Positions 10,401 through 16,482 of a DNA stretch of 64,000 bases are shown here, in pieces (position 1 is the stretch's first letter; each line of letters opens with the position of its first letter). The notes under the pieces were generated by a model. It saw nothing but the letters and a program-made list of their open reading frames with translations. It was not told the DNA's origin and did no database searches. The stretch comes from Glaciecola siphonariae. Its GTDB lineage: Bacteria; Pseudomonadota; Gammaproteobacteria; Enterobacterales; Alteromonadaceae. Location of the stretch: assembly GCF_042652645.1 (NCBI RefSeq), contig NZ_JBHSGU010000002.1, positions 186,001-250,000 of the forward strand, written 5' to 3'. Both the position numbers and the translations under genes were made by a program.

Positions 10401-10519
10401 ATATCTGGGGTAAGCTGGATGGGCAGTTTATAGATGCTCATCACACCCAAAAGGAGAATCAAAATTAGTGAGATGAAAACACTACTGGGGCTTTTTAGTG
10501 CTCGGTAAGTTATGTTCAT
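7436..10519 (-). CDS. RND family efflux pump permease
   Basis: At 1027 residues this is full length for an RND pump. The first transmembrane helix (~11-31) is followed by the standard PDIQQPQISI porter start. The TM2-TM6 block is at ~335-470 and the second block near 850-1010. The TM4 proton-relay segment reads GLVIDAAIIVQENI, so only one aspartate of the AcrB-type DD pair is present; a DA pair is also known from metal-type and other RND branches. It probably exports a small molecule across the envelope with the adaptor encoded next. It converges on the ABC operon, so pump and importer/exporter meet tail to tail. Substrate is unknown; a single-gene pump partnered with TolC from elsewhere is the simplest reading. 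Confidence 0.92.
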   Translation of the reverse strand: MNITYRALKSPSSVFISLILILLLGVMSIYKLPIQLTPDIQQPQISIYSGWRQAAPEEVESVIIEPIENAVKNTPGALRVETQISSGQGTITLTFAVGTDMQEAMLNVLTSLNQTPPLPLDAIDPVVTAGGGSRGGNSVATLLVTKTDTEDIDLSFDMSRYQKVMDEVVEPRLAQIKGVASVNLDSERSRELRIEFNPYKAAAYGVNISDLRQTLNAAQDTSAGLSSVGRRQYTVRFTGQYSLDDLLNMRVAYSDQRPIYLRDIASARETFSDRTSMVGRNGKPAYYIRLVKSNDANTVEVLDELNIAIKELNQGPLKLASLQMELSFDASVHIRNALALVRDNLGLGVLLSCLILSLFFRDVKRTFFVACTIPVSLLVALIALNIFERSINVVSLAGLAFAVGLVIDAAIIVQENISSQKTNSLDRFKTALLGTRQVSAALLASTATTVAIFLPIVFLEGVEGQLFSDLALTLSIAVVSSLLCALTLIPLLNYMFPKHSTKDDPYIHYWHRLSKFVMQLSNSRAKQFSWIAGLLGGAFFIIMTLMPKTDFMPRAPTDGFFFSLVSPPGANIEYLEDEVMQRIKDRLMPYYLGEREPAIKDFNFYVFGTVAGGFIYSADPMRVDELIDITRNEVFLDLPDTQAFVSRASMIQVNSGGDGRNINVDFVGPDLNDLILGAQKTLDLLKESFPEASARAQPSLDIAEPELRLTPNDRRITQAGLNRQDVSVAVQAFTGGLFVNEYFNGNERLNVILRSTPWESVEALSNLPIYTPNSGIQTLGELSHIERTVGPSQLRRVNGNRTVSIIITPPDDMSLEQAQSILQSAILPSIRSEVAESVSVLLSGNTQDLNLAIHQMGINFALAMMILFLLLVGLFKSVIDSLLVLLIMPLALAGGVLALFFLNLFSFQSLDLLTMIGFIILLGLVVNNAILLVDQTRKGESTGLSRQVAVMQAVQQRARPIYLSTLTSLVGMLPLMLVPGAGSEIYRGLASVIVGGMAVCAIFTLILMPCLLQLGTQKNVAAVGRNA

Positions 10520-11021
10520 TATTATTTATTTCGTTGTGCATATAATTGCATAGGCGCATCCTTCTTCTTATGATATCAATAAATCTGATATAATATAACA
10601 TAATATTTTGCTTCATCAGGTTTGATATCAGCGCTGTAAAAGAATGCTTGATACAATGACGCTTTTATATTGAGCGAGCACAATGCACTTCAAAACAATA
10701 CAACGGCTTGATTCCCAAGGTTTGCTTATCAAAATTAGCTTTTATTTGGTTCTCGCTGAATGTTGTCGAGGAATTGAGCGAAGCCATGTCGCCATTTCTC
10801 GCCTATTGGTGGACAAATGTACTTTGCCAACATTAGCAAGTACTCTGCTCGCAATGTGCAGGTCGATACAGAGAACAATTAAGTGTTGTTGGGAAATTTC
10901 ATCTTGTGAGATGCAATCGTCAATGCGATGCAAAATGTAAGCATAAATTCAATGCTAATTCGTTAAAAAACGTACAAGCCTAATCTGCCACACAATTTAA
11001 AAAATACAGAACGATGTAAAA
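10520..11021. other. Intergenic region upstream of the RND operon
   Basis: No gene is supported. Two copies of the perfect palindrome TGATATCA stand at 10571-10578 and 10623-10630, 52 bp apart (about five helical turns). Between them, at 10587-10599, lies GATATAATATAAC, a near match to the palindrome upstream of the TonB receptor. These are candidate operator sites for the RND operon reading leftward. Short open frames on both strands around 10683-10940 show no recognisable domain. Confidence 0.45.
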
Positions 11022-11269
11022 GCAAGATTCAACAATTTGCACACTGATACATTGCCAGAGCGCAAAACATACGCGGTCTACAGGGTAGGGCGCTACAAGT
11101 CGATGTCCCACAAATGTCCCACAAAAACCCCATTCACGACCCACTATGGCCCCATTGGCGTCGCACAAAATAAAGTTGGTGATATTTTATGCAGAGAAGA
11201 GTTCGCTAAGTGCTTGAAAAATAAGTTGGTGGACGCTACTGCGGTTCGTCACGGTGTGATTGAACCAGT
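11022..11269. repeat. Right copy of 248-bp imperfect direct repeat (DR2)
   Basis: This is the partner of the repeat at 49-296, in the same orientation and of identical length. It contains the doublet TGTCCCACAAATGTCCCACA and ends with the same tRNA-Val 3' segment, which is also the first unit of the 81-bp tandem array that follows. The segment between the copies is about 10.7 kb. Confidence 0.85.
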
Positions 11270-11550
11270 CTCGCCTTGCATGTCTGATGATGTTTAAAAG
11301 AAAGGAGTGGTGGACGCTACTGCGGTTCGTCACGGTGTGATTGAACCAGTCTCGCCTTGCATGTCTGATGATGTTTAAAAGAAAGGAGTGGTGGACGCTA
11401 CTGCGGTTCGTCACGGTGTGATTGAACTAGTCTCGCCTTGCATGTCTGATGATGTTTAAAAGAAAGGAGTGGTGGACGCTACTGCGGTTCGTCACGGTGT
11501 GATTGAACCAGTCTCGCCTTGCATGTCTGATGATGTTTAAAAGAAAGGAG
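11227..11550. repeat. Four 81-bp tandem units containing tRNA-Val 3' ends
   Basis: Units start at 11227, 11308, 11389 and 11470, exactly 81 bp apart, and run into the intact tRNA-Val at 11551. The last three are almost identical. Read on the minus strand each unit has part of the anticodon arm, the T-stem, an 18-base hairpin-prone insert in the T-loop, and a perfect acceptor 3' strand with CCA. A fifth, diverged 80-bp unit is at 11654-11733, between the two intact tRNA-Val genes. There are no variable spacers, so this is not a CRISPR. Confidence 0.9.
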
Positions 11551-11626
11551 TGGTGGACGCTACTGGGCTTGAACCAGTGACCCTCGCCTTGTAAGGGCGA
11601 TGCTCTCCCAACTGAGCTAAGCGTCC
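11551..11626 (-). tRNA. tRNA-Val (anticodon TAC)
   Basis: The 76-nt gene folds as a full cloverleaf: acceptor GGACGCT/AGCGTCC, D-arm GCTC/GAGC, anticodon stem TCGCC/GGCGA with loop CTTACAA, T-stem ACTGG/CCAGT with TTCAAGC loop, discriminator A and encoded CCA. The anticodon TAC reads valine GUA codons. It is the distal of two identical copies in the same orientation. Confidence 0.97.
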
Positions 11627-11653
11627 ATTGTATTGATTTAATTGAAGAAAAGA

Positions 11654-11733
11654 TGGTGGACGCTACTGTGGTTCGTCACGGTGTGATTGAACCAGTCTCG
11701 CCACGCATACCCACTGTACTCAAAAAAAGAAAG
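11654..11733. repeat. Diverged fifth unit of the tRNA-Val 3'-end repeat
   Basis: This 80-bp stretch repeats the layout of the 81-bp units (acceptor 3' end with CCA, hairpin insert, T-stem) but differs in its distal part. It lies exactly between the two intact tRNA-Val genes, as if a third tRNA gene had lost its 5' half here. Confidence 0.75.
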
Positions 11734-11809
11734 TGGTGGACGCTACTGGGCTTGAACCAGTGACCCTCGCCTTGTAAGGGCGATGCTCTCCCAACTGAGC
11801 TAAGCGTCC
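11734..11809 (-). tRNA. tRNA-Val (anticodon TAC)
   Basis: This 76-nt gene is identical to the copy at 11551-11626, with all cloverleaf stems paired and CCA encoded. It is the promoter-proximal intact copy, lying downstream (minus strand) of two defective copies and of the promoter at 12061-12088. Confidence 0.97.
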
Positions 11810-11818
11810 GTTATTTTC

Positions 11819-11909
11819 CTTCGAGCCACGGGCTTTAACCAATGACCCTCGCCCCTCTTTTGTAAAAGGCGGTGATGCTTGCTCTTCTTTCCAACTGAGC
11901 TAAGCGTCC
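11819..11909 (-). pseudogene. Defective tRNA-Val copy B
   Basis: The 5' part is a good tRNA-Val (GGACGCTTAGCTCAGTTGG), but the D-arm is extended, the anticodon stem is enlarged around an unchanged TTTTACAAAA centre, and the T-arm (TTGG TTAAAGC CCGTG) and acceptor 3' strand no longer pair. It forms a 100-bp tandem duplication with copy A. It is unlikely to give a working tRNA. Confidence 0.8.
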
Positions 11910-11918
11910 GTTATTTTC

Positions 11919-12009
11919 CTTCGAGCCACGGGCTTTAACCAGTGACCCTCGCCCCTCTTTTGTAAAAGGCGGCGATGCTTGCTCTTCTTTCCAACTGAGC
12001 TAAGCATCC
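11919..12009 (-). pseudogene. Defective tRNA-Val copy A (promoter proximal)
   Basis: This copy is nearly identical to copy B and displaced by exactly 100 bp. It shows the same swollen anticodon arm, the same broken T-arm and acceptor, and one extra change in the acceptor (GGATGCT). It lies directly after the strong promoter, so it should be transcribed ahead of the intact genes. Confidence 0.8.
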
Positions 12010-12060
12010 GTTGTTGTTCTTCTCACTCACCAGCATGTGATACTCAGCAAGTGGACGCGT

Positions 12061-12088
12061 ATTATAGAGTTGAGTCGCTCGGTGTCAA
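12061..12088 (-). promoter_or_regulatory. Sigma-70 promoter of the tRNA-Val operon
   Basis: On the minus strand TTGACA and TATAAT, both perfect consensus, are separated by 16 bp and followed by a GC-containing discriminator (ACGCGTCC). This is the make-up of stable-RNA promoters. It fires toward the defective and intact tRNA-Val genes. Confidence 0.85.
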
Positions 12089-12288
12089 TACGAAATCTGA
12101 TAAAATTGAGCTAAGCGGGCAAAAATTCCGCAAATTATGCAAATTAATTAGCGAAAGGTATTAATCGGGGCATGAGCTTGAAGGCTCCTCAAGCAACATT
12201 AAAAATATTCCGCATTACTTCGCAGCTTGGTCTTTGAGTTGTGTCTGTAAACCGTTAAACTACCTTAAAAGGTTTTTAAGGAAATTTG

Positions 12289-13698
12289 ATGTCAGTTGTT
12301 ACTCGTTTTGCCCCCAGCCCCACCGGTTTTTTGCATGTTGGAGGCGCGCGCACCGCTCTTTACTCATGGCTATATGCTAAAAGCCAAGGCGGTAAATTTG
12401 TGCTTAGAATTGAAGATACCGACGTTGAGCGGTCAACCGAGCAGGCAAAACAAGCCATCTTAGACGGTATGCAATGGTTAGGTCTTGAGCATGATTTAGG
12501 GCCGTATTATCAAACAGAGCGTTTTGATACTTACAATCAATACATCGACCAACTGATAGAAAAAGGCTTGGCTTATCGTTGCTATATGAGCAGCGATGAG
12601 TTAAACGCGATAAGAGAAGAACAAGAGAAGAATGGAGAAAAACCGCGCTACCCTGGCACATGGAGAGACAGAACCGACTATCCGGAAGATGCGCCATTCG
12701 CCATTCGTTTTAAAAATCCGAAAGAGGGCAGTGTGGTTTTTAAAGACCACGTGCGAGGCGAAATTACTATTTCGAATGCAGAGCTAGACGACTTGGTGAT
12801 TCGTCGCTCTGACGGCACACCCACTTATAATTTTTGTGTTGTTATTGACGATTGGGAAATGGGGATCACCCATGTGGTGCGCGGTGAAGATCATATCAAC
12901 AACACGCCTCGACAAATCAACATATTAAAAGCGCTTGGCGCTCCTGTTCCTGAATATGCGCATGTCTCGATGATTTTAGGTGATGATGGCAAAAAACTGT
13001 CAAAGCGTCATGGTGCAGTAAGCGTGATGCAGTACCGAGACGACGGCTTTCTGCCTCAAGCAGTGCTCAACTATCTCGTGCGTTTAGGTTGGTCACATGG
13101 CGATCAAGAAGTTTTTTCAGTAGACGAGATGATTCAGCACTTTAGCCTTGACCATATCAGTAAATCGGCTAGTGCTTTTAATACCGAAAAACTCATTTGG
13201 TTGAATCAACATTATATTAAAACCTTGCCAGCCAGCGAGGTTGCCGAGCATGCGATTTGGCATTTTGCCCAACAGGGGATTGATGTTTCTAACGGACCCG
13301 CGGTAGCGGACGTGATTAAAGTGCAGGCAGACAGAGTAGATACTCTGAAACAGCTAGCAGAAATCAGCGGTTATTTTTTTGAGGATTTTGCCGAATTTGA
13401 TGCTAACGCTGCGAAAAAACACTTACGTCCGGTTGCAAAAGAAGCATTAATTGAAGTGAAAAAAGCGTTGGAGAGCATTTCCGATTGGACGGCAGAAAAC
13501 ATTCAAAATGCTATTAACCAAACCGCTGAGGCTTTGGGCGTTGGCATGGGTAAAGTTGGAATGCCACTGAGGGTTGCTGTAACCGGCTCGGGTAACTCCC
13601 CATCCCTTGATGTAACGCTGGCGTTGTTAAAACAATCGACGGTTGCGCAAAGAATAATCAAAGCTATTGAATTTATAGAAAATAGGGAAAATTCTTAA
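12289..13698 (+). CDS. gltX: Glutamyl-tRNA synthetase
   Basis: This 469-residue class I synthetase attaches glutamate to tRNA-Glu in the cytoplasm. It opens with TRFAPSPTGFLHVGGARTA, which holds the HIGH-type motif (HVGG), and carries the KMSKS-type motif as KLSKRHG (~residues 238-244). The ATG at 12289 is preferred over a TTG one codon earlier because TAAGGAAA sits at the right distance and homologues begin MxxVxTRFAPSP. Its position between tRNA-Val and tRNA-Ala/tRNA-Glu genes matches the gltX neighbourhood of other gammaproteobacteria, and two of its substrate tRNAs are encoded just downstream. Confidence 0.97.
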   Translation: MSVVTRFAPSPTGFLHVGGARTALYSWLYAKSQGGKFVLRIEDTDVERSTEQAKQAILDGMQWLGLEHDLGPYYQTERFDTYNQYIDQLIEKGLAYRCYMSSDELNAIREEQEKNGEKPRYPGTWRDRTDYPEDAPFAIRFKNPKEGSVVFKDHVRGEITISNAELDDLVIRRSDGTPTYNFCVVIDDWEMGITHVVRGEDHINNTPRQINILKALGAPVPEYAHVSMILGDDGKKLSKRHGAVSVMQYRDDGFLPQAVLNYLVRLGWSHGDQEVFSVDEMIQHFSLDHISKSASAFNTEKLIWLNQHYIKTLPASEVAEHAIWHFAQQGIDVSNGPAVADVIKVQADRVDTLKQLAEISGYFFEDFAEFDANAAKKHLRPVAKEALIEVKKALESISDWTAENIQNAINQTAEALGVGMGKVGMPLRVAVTGSGNSPSLDVTLALLKQSTVAQRIIKAIEFIENRENS

Positions 13699-13706
13699 AA
13701 AAATCG

Positions 13707-13735
13707 TTGACATAAAAGGGGTGGATGCCTAGAAT
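13707..13735 (+). promoter_or_regulatory. Sigma-70 promoter of the tRNA-Ala/tRNA-Glu operon
   Basis: TTGACA at 13707-13712 and TAGAAT at 13730-13735 are separated by 17 bp, followed by a GC-rich discriminator (GCGCCCCGC) typical of growth-rate-controlled stable RNA promoters. The first tRNA starts about 40 bp downstream of the likely start point. Confidence 0.8.
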
Positions 13736-13783
13736 GCGCCCCGCTGTCACGGAACTGTAGCATTGCTTACGGCTTCAACGACT

Positions 13784-13859
<76 letters not shown>

Positions 13860-13953
13860 AATTTCGTGCAGTATGTACTAGGTTTAGATAAGGTAAAGTG
13901 TTTAGAATTGACATCCTTCATTAGGTCGCTCAGTTCGCATGGCTCACTTCGGT

Positions 13954-14127
13954 GGGTTGAATTGGCATCTTCAATAAGGTCGCTCAGTTCGCATGGCTCA
14001 CTTCGCCTTACAGAAATTTATCAACGCGTTGCGTTGATAAGCAAAATTTCTGTCCCCTTCGTCTAGAGGCCTAGGACACCGCCCTTTCACGGCGGTAACA
14101 GGGGTTCGAATCCCCTAGGGGACGCCA
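13954..14127. repeat. First copy of duplicated leader plus tRNA-Glu block
   Basis: This block recurs at 14199-14372, offset by exactly 245 bp. It includes a spacer rich in short repeats (AGGTCGCTCAGTTCGCAT twice in this area), a hairpin TTTATCAACGCGTTGCGTTGATAA, and the whole tRNA-Glu gene. Confidence 0.85.
14052..14127 (+). tRNA. tRNA-Glu (anticodon TTC)
   Basis: The 76-nt gene starts GTCCCCTTCGTCTAG, has anticodon stem CCGCC/GGCGG around CTTTCAC (anticodon TTC), a T-arm with TTCGAAT, discriminator G and encoded CCA. It reads GAA/GAG codons. It is identical to the copy at 14297. Confidence 0.97.
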
Positions 14128-14198
14128 TTTTCTCAGTGTTAATTGAGAGCTCGGTAGAGCATAAATACACAGTTCTAGGATCAGATAAGGTGAAGTCT

Positions 14199-14372
14199 GG
14201 GTTGAATTGGCATCTTCAATAAGGTCGCTCAGTTCGCATTGCTCACTTCGCCTTACAGAAATTTATCAACGCGTTGCGTTGATAATCAAAATTTCTGTCC
14301 CCTTCGTCTAGAGGCCTAGGACACCGCCCTTTCACGGCGGTAACAGGGGTTCGAATCCCCTAGGGGACGCCA
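14199..14372. repeat. Second copy of duplicated leader plus tRNA-Glu block
   Basis: This is the partner of 13954-14127 at a 245-bp offset, nearly identical including the hairpin ahead of the tRNA and the tRNA itself. It suggests a recent tandem duplication of tRNA-Glu with its 5' spacer. Confidence 0.85.
14297..14372 (+). tRNA. tRNA-Glu (anticodon TTC), second copy
   Basis: This copy is identical in sequence to the gene at 14052-14127, with all stems paired and CCA encoded. A rho-independent terminator follows within four bases. Confidence 0.97.
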
Positions 14373-14375
14373 AAT

Positions 14376-14405
14376 AAAAAAACCAGCCTCGTGCTGGTTT
14401 TTTTA
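14376..14405 (+). terminator. Rho-independent terminator of the tRNA operon
   Basis: The stem AACCAGC/GCTGGTT with a CTCGT loop is followed by a run of T. It ends the tRNA-Ala-Glu-Glu transcript. Confidence 0.85.
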
Positions 14406-14594
14406 TTTGGAGTAATCTATTAGATATGAGAAGCCCTCCGGGTTCGACAACATTGCGTTCAAGCAATGTTGCACGCGCTTTAGCGCGCCCTAAGGCTTTT
14501 TAACATGAATCCCTGCTTGCATGTCCAGCGATGCCAATTAACCAGCCTTGTGCTGGTTTTTTTATTTGGGGTAATCTAACAGATATGAGAAGCC
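14406..14594. repeat. Duplicated post-tRNA segment with second terminator
   Basis: About 55 bp around the terminator and the following GTAATCT...AGATATGAGAAGCCCT recur at an offset of 159 bp (around 14382-14437 and 14541-14596). The second terminator (AACCAGC/GCTGGTT, 14540-14564, T-run to 14563) is preceded by GATGCCAATTA, which resembles the end of a tRNA-Glu gene, so a third tRNA-Glu copy may have been deleted here. Two further small hairpins (CATTGC/GCAATG near 14451 and GCGCGC/GCGCGC near 14473) lie between. No gene is seen. Confidence 0.55.
14540..14564 (+). terminator. Second, duplicated terminator hairpin
   Basis: The stem is the same as in the terminator at 14376, with loop CTTGT and a following T-run. 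It has no obvious gene of its own on the plus strand, and it may also limit read-through toward the convergent spondin-domain gene. Confidence 0.6.
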
Positions 14595-15251
14595 CTAGTG
14601 GATTCGACGTATCTCAACCTTGGCCACCGAGCTGCGCCAATCAAATACCGCTGAGTCTAAATCAGCTTGTCCGTTTACCCCAGCTGCAATATGCACAAAG
14701 CCTTCATCATTTGCAGATTCTGGCGATGCCCCTTCACCTTGGCAAAATGGTCCGGGAATGCTTGAGCAAAGTTCGTTGTTAGCCTCACTACCTGCGTCAT
14801 AGGCCTCTGCAAAAACGGTTGTTGCGTTCCCTGACGGAAGGCGTATGTTATTTATCGCCACAAAGGTATCATTGGTAGGAATAAGCATAGCAGCCATACT
14901 AAAGCGTCTAAATTTGCGCTTACCCTCAATTTCAAAGCTAATTGATTCACCGGGCCCTAGAAGCCCCGGCGAAACAGCAGTTGAGCCTACTAGGCTAGCT
15001 TCGCCATCTAATACTTCCTGAAGCGGCGCTACATTTCCTGATTCGGCAAGCTCGGCAAGAGGAGCGCTTGCTGGTTCGCCGAGTTCAAAAAAGCTAATTC
15101 GCTTTTTATGTGTTGCGCCTAAAATGGGGGTAAAGGTTTGTCCTTTTGTGATATTGGTAACCGTTACCTCATAGCGAAGTCCATCGGCGTAACTTAGTGC
15201 AGATGCGCTTAACAAAGTGAGTGCTGTGATGCTCAGTAGTGCTTTTTTCAT
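14595..15251 (-). CDS. Exported spondin-domain protein
   Basis: This 218-residue protein is predicted to be secreted or periplasmic. The chosen start (ATG at 15251, GGAAAC upstream) gives a clean signal peptide, MKKALLSITALTLLSASALS, cleaved near SYA. The mature part LRYEVTVTNITKGQTFTP...FELGEPAS...LAESG matches the bacterial spondin_N domain wording (~20-200), a beta-sandwich family whose bacterial function is not established. An in-frame upstream GTG/ATG region to 15314 is less likely because it would bury the signal peptide. The gene stands alone, divergent from dusC. Confidence 0.85.
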   Translation of the reverse strand: MKKALLSITALTLLSASALSYADGLRYEVTVTNITKGQTFTPILGATHKKRISFFELGEPASAPLAELAESGNVAPLQEVLDGEASLVGSTAVSPGLLGPGESISFEIEGKRKFRRFSMAAMLIPTNDTFVAINNIRLPSGNATTVFAEAYDAGSEANNELCSSIPGPFCQGEGASPESANDEGFVHIAAGVNGQADLDSAVFDWRSSVAKVEIRRIH

Positions 15252-15469
15252 GACAGTTTCCTTTAAAGTGTCAAAATCATTAAATTGAATTAAGCACGTA
15301 CCACTTATCACCATGCTTAAATATCACCTTAAAATTCAAATCTCACAAAATGGTCACGCTCAGAGAATAAAAACATCACAAAGCGATTACTGAAATTTTT
15401 ACTCAAATACACTTTTATCGTACTATGCGCGCCTCTCATATAACTAAATTAAACTTGCAGCGGGTGGCT

Positions 15470-16396
15470 ATGCAGATTTTTCTTGCGCCAATGGAAGGCG
15501 TTGTTGACCATTTGATGCGCGATATGCTGACGCAAATTGGCGGGTTTGATTTGTGCGTAACTGAATTTGTGCGGGTTGTTAACCAACTACATCCTAAAAA
15601 AACTTTCTATAAAATTTGCCCTGAGCTGCATCACAATGGCTTTACGCCCGCAGGAACCCCCGTGCGAGTGCAACTTTTAGGGCAAGAGCCCTGTTGGCTT
15701 GCTGAGAATGCTTTACGTGCGATCGAACTCGGTTCACATGGTCTCGACTTAAACTTTGGCTGCCCGGCTAAAACCGTTAATAAAAGTAAAGGTGGGGCGG
15801 TGTTATTAAAAGAGCCGCAAGCTCTCTATGATATTGTCAGTGCGGTACGCCAAGCCGTGCCTGCGCAGCATATCGTTAGTGCAAAGATACGCTTAGGGTT
15901 TGACGATACCTCGCTTGCGCTCGAAAATGCCGATGCCATAACCCAAGCTGGGGCAAATTTACTTACCGTCCATGCTCGAACAAAGGTAGACGGGTATAAG
16001 CCACCCGCATACTGGGATTGGATTGCTAAAATAAAGGCACATTCTCCCATTTCGCTTATCGCTAATGGCGAGATTTGGAGCGCGCAAGATGCAAAGCATT
16101 GTCGGCAGCAAAGCGCAACCGATGACATCATGCTGGGTCGCGGTGCCCTGTCACTGCCCAACTTGGCTCGCTGCATTAAATACGATGAGGCGCCTATGAC
16201 TTGGGAAGAACTCAAACGTTTACTTATTAAGTATTCGGGCTACGAAATCTTTGGCGATAAAGGCCGTTACTATCCAAACCGCATTAAACAATGGCTTGGA
16301 TATTTGCAGCGCGAGTATAGTCAAGCTGAAGTCTTATTTCAGCAAATCAGAACGCTGCGTGATTCGCAAGATATTGTAAGGCAAATAGAGCGCTAG
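15470..16396 (+). CDS. dusC: tRNA-dihydrouridine(16) synthase DusC
   Basis: This 308-residue FMN enzyme reduces uridine 16 in the D-loop of tRNAs, using NADPH. The start MQIFLAPMEGVVDHLMRD lines up with the E. coli DusC start, so the ATG at 15470 is preferred over one 45 bp upstream. Visible family motifs are the FMN-binding APMEGV, LDLNFGCPAKTVNKSKGGA with the catalytic cysteine (~residue 98), the KIRLG strand and the TVHART segment, and LMIGRG-like MLGRGAL near 225. The variant TEFVRV near the N terminus is the DusC type rather than DusA or DusB. It is monocistronic. Confidence 0.93.
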   Translation: MQIFLAPMEGVVDHLMRDMLTQIGGFDLCVTEFVRVVNQLHPKKTFYKICPELHHNGFTPAGTPVRVQLLGQEPCWLAENALRAIELGSHGLDLNFGCPAKTVNKSKGGAVLLKEPQALYDIVSAVRQAVPAQHIVSAKIRLGFDDTSLALENADAITQAGANLLTVHARTKVDGYKPPAYWDWIAKIKAHSPISLIANGEIWSAQDAKHCRQQSATDDIMLGRGALSLPNLARCIKYDEAPMTWEELKRLLIKYSGYEIFGDKGRYYPNRIKQWLGYLQREYSQAEVLFQQIRTLRDSQDIVRQIER

Positions 16397-16482
16397 CCCA
16401 GCACTGTTCTTTTGCAAATTATTTGCATGAATGGCGTTTGGCATTTACTCTTAATGCGATATCAATCAGCCCAAGGAACGAC

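Noticed and set aside
10683..10940. Overlapping short open frames on both strands upstream of the RND operon
   Set aside because: No recognisable domain, no good start context, and high cysteine/serine content typical of chance frames.
11227..11550. Regular tandem repeats that could be taken for a CRISPR array
   Set aside because: The units follow each other without unique spacers and contain tRNA-Val sequence; no cas genes are near.
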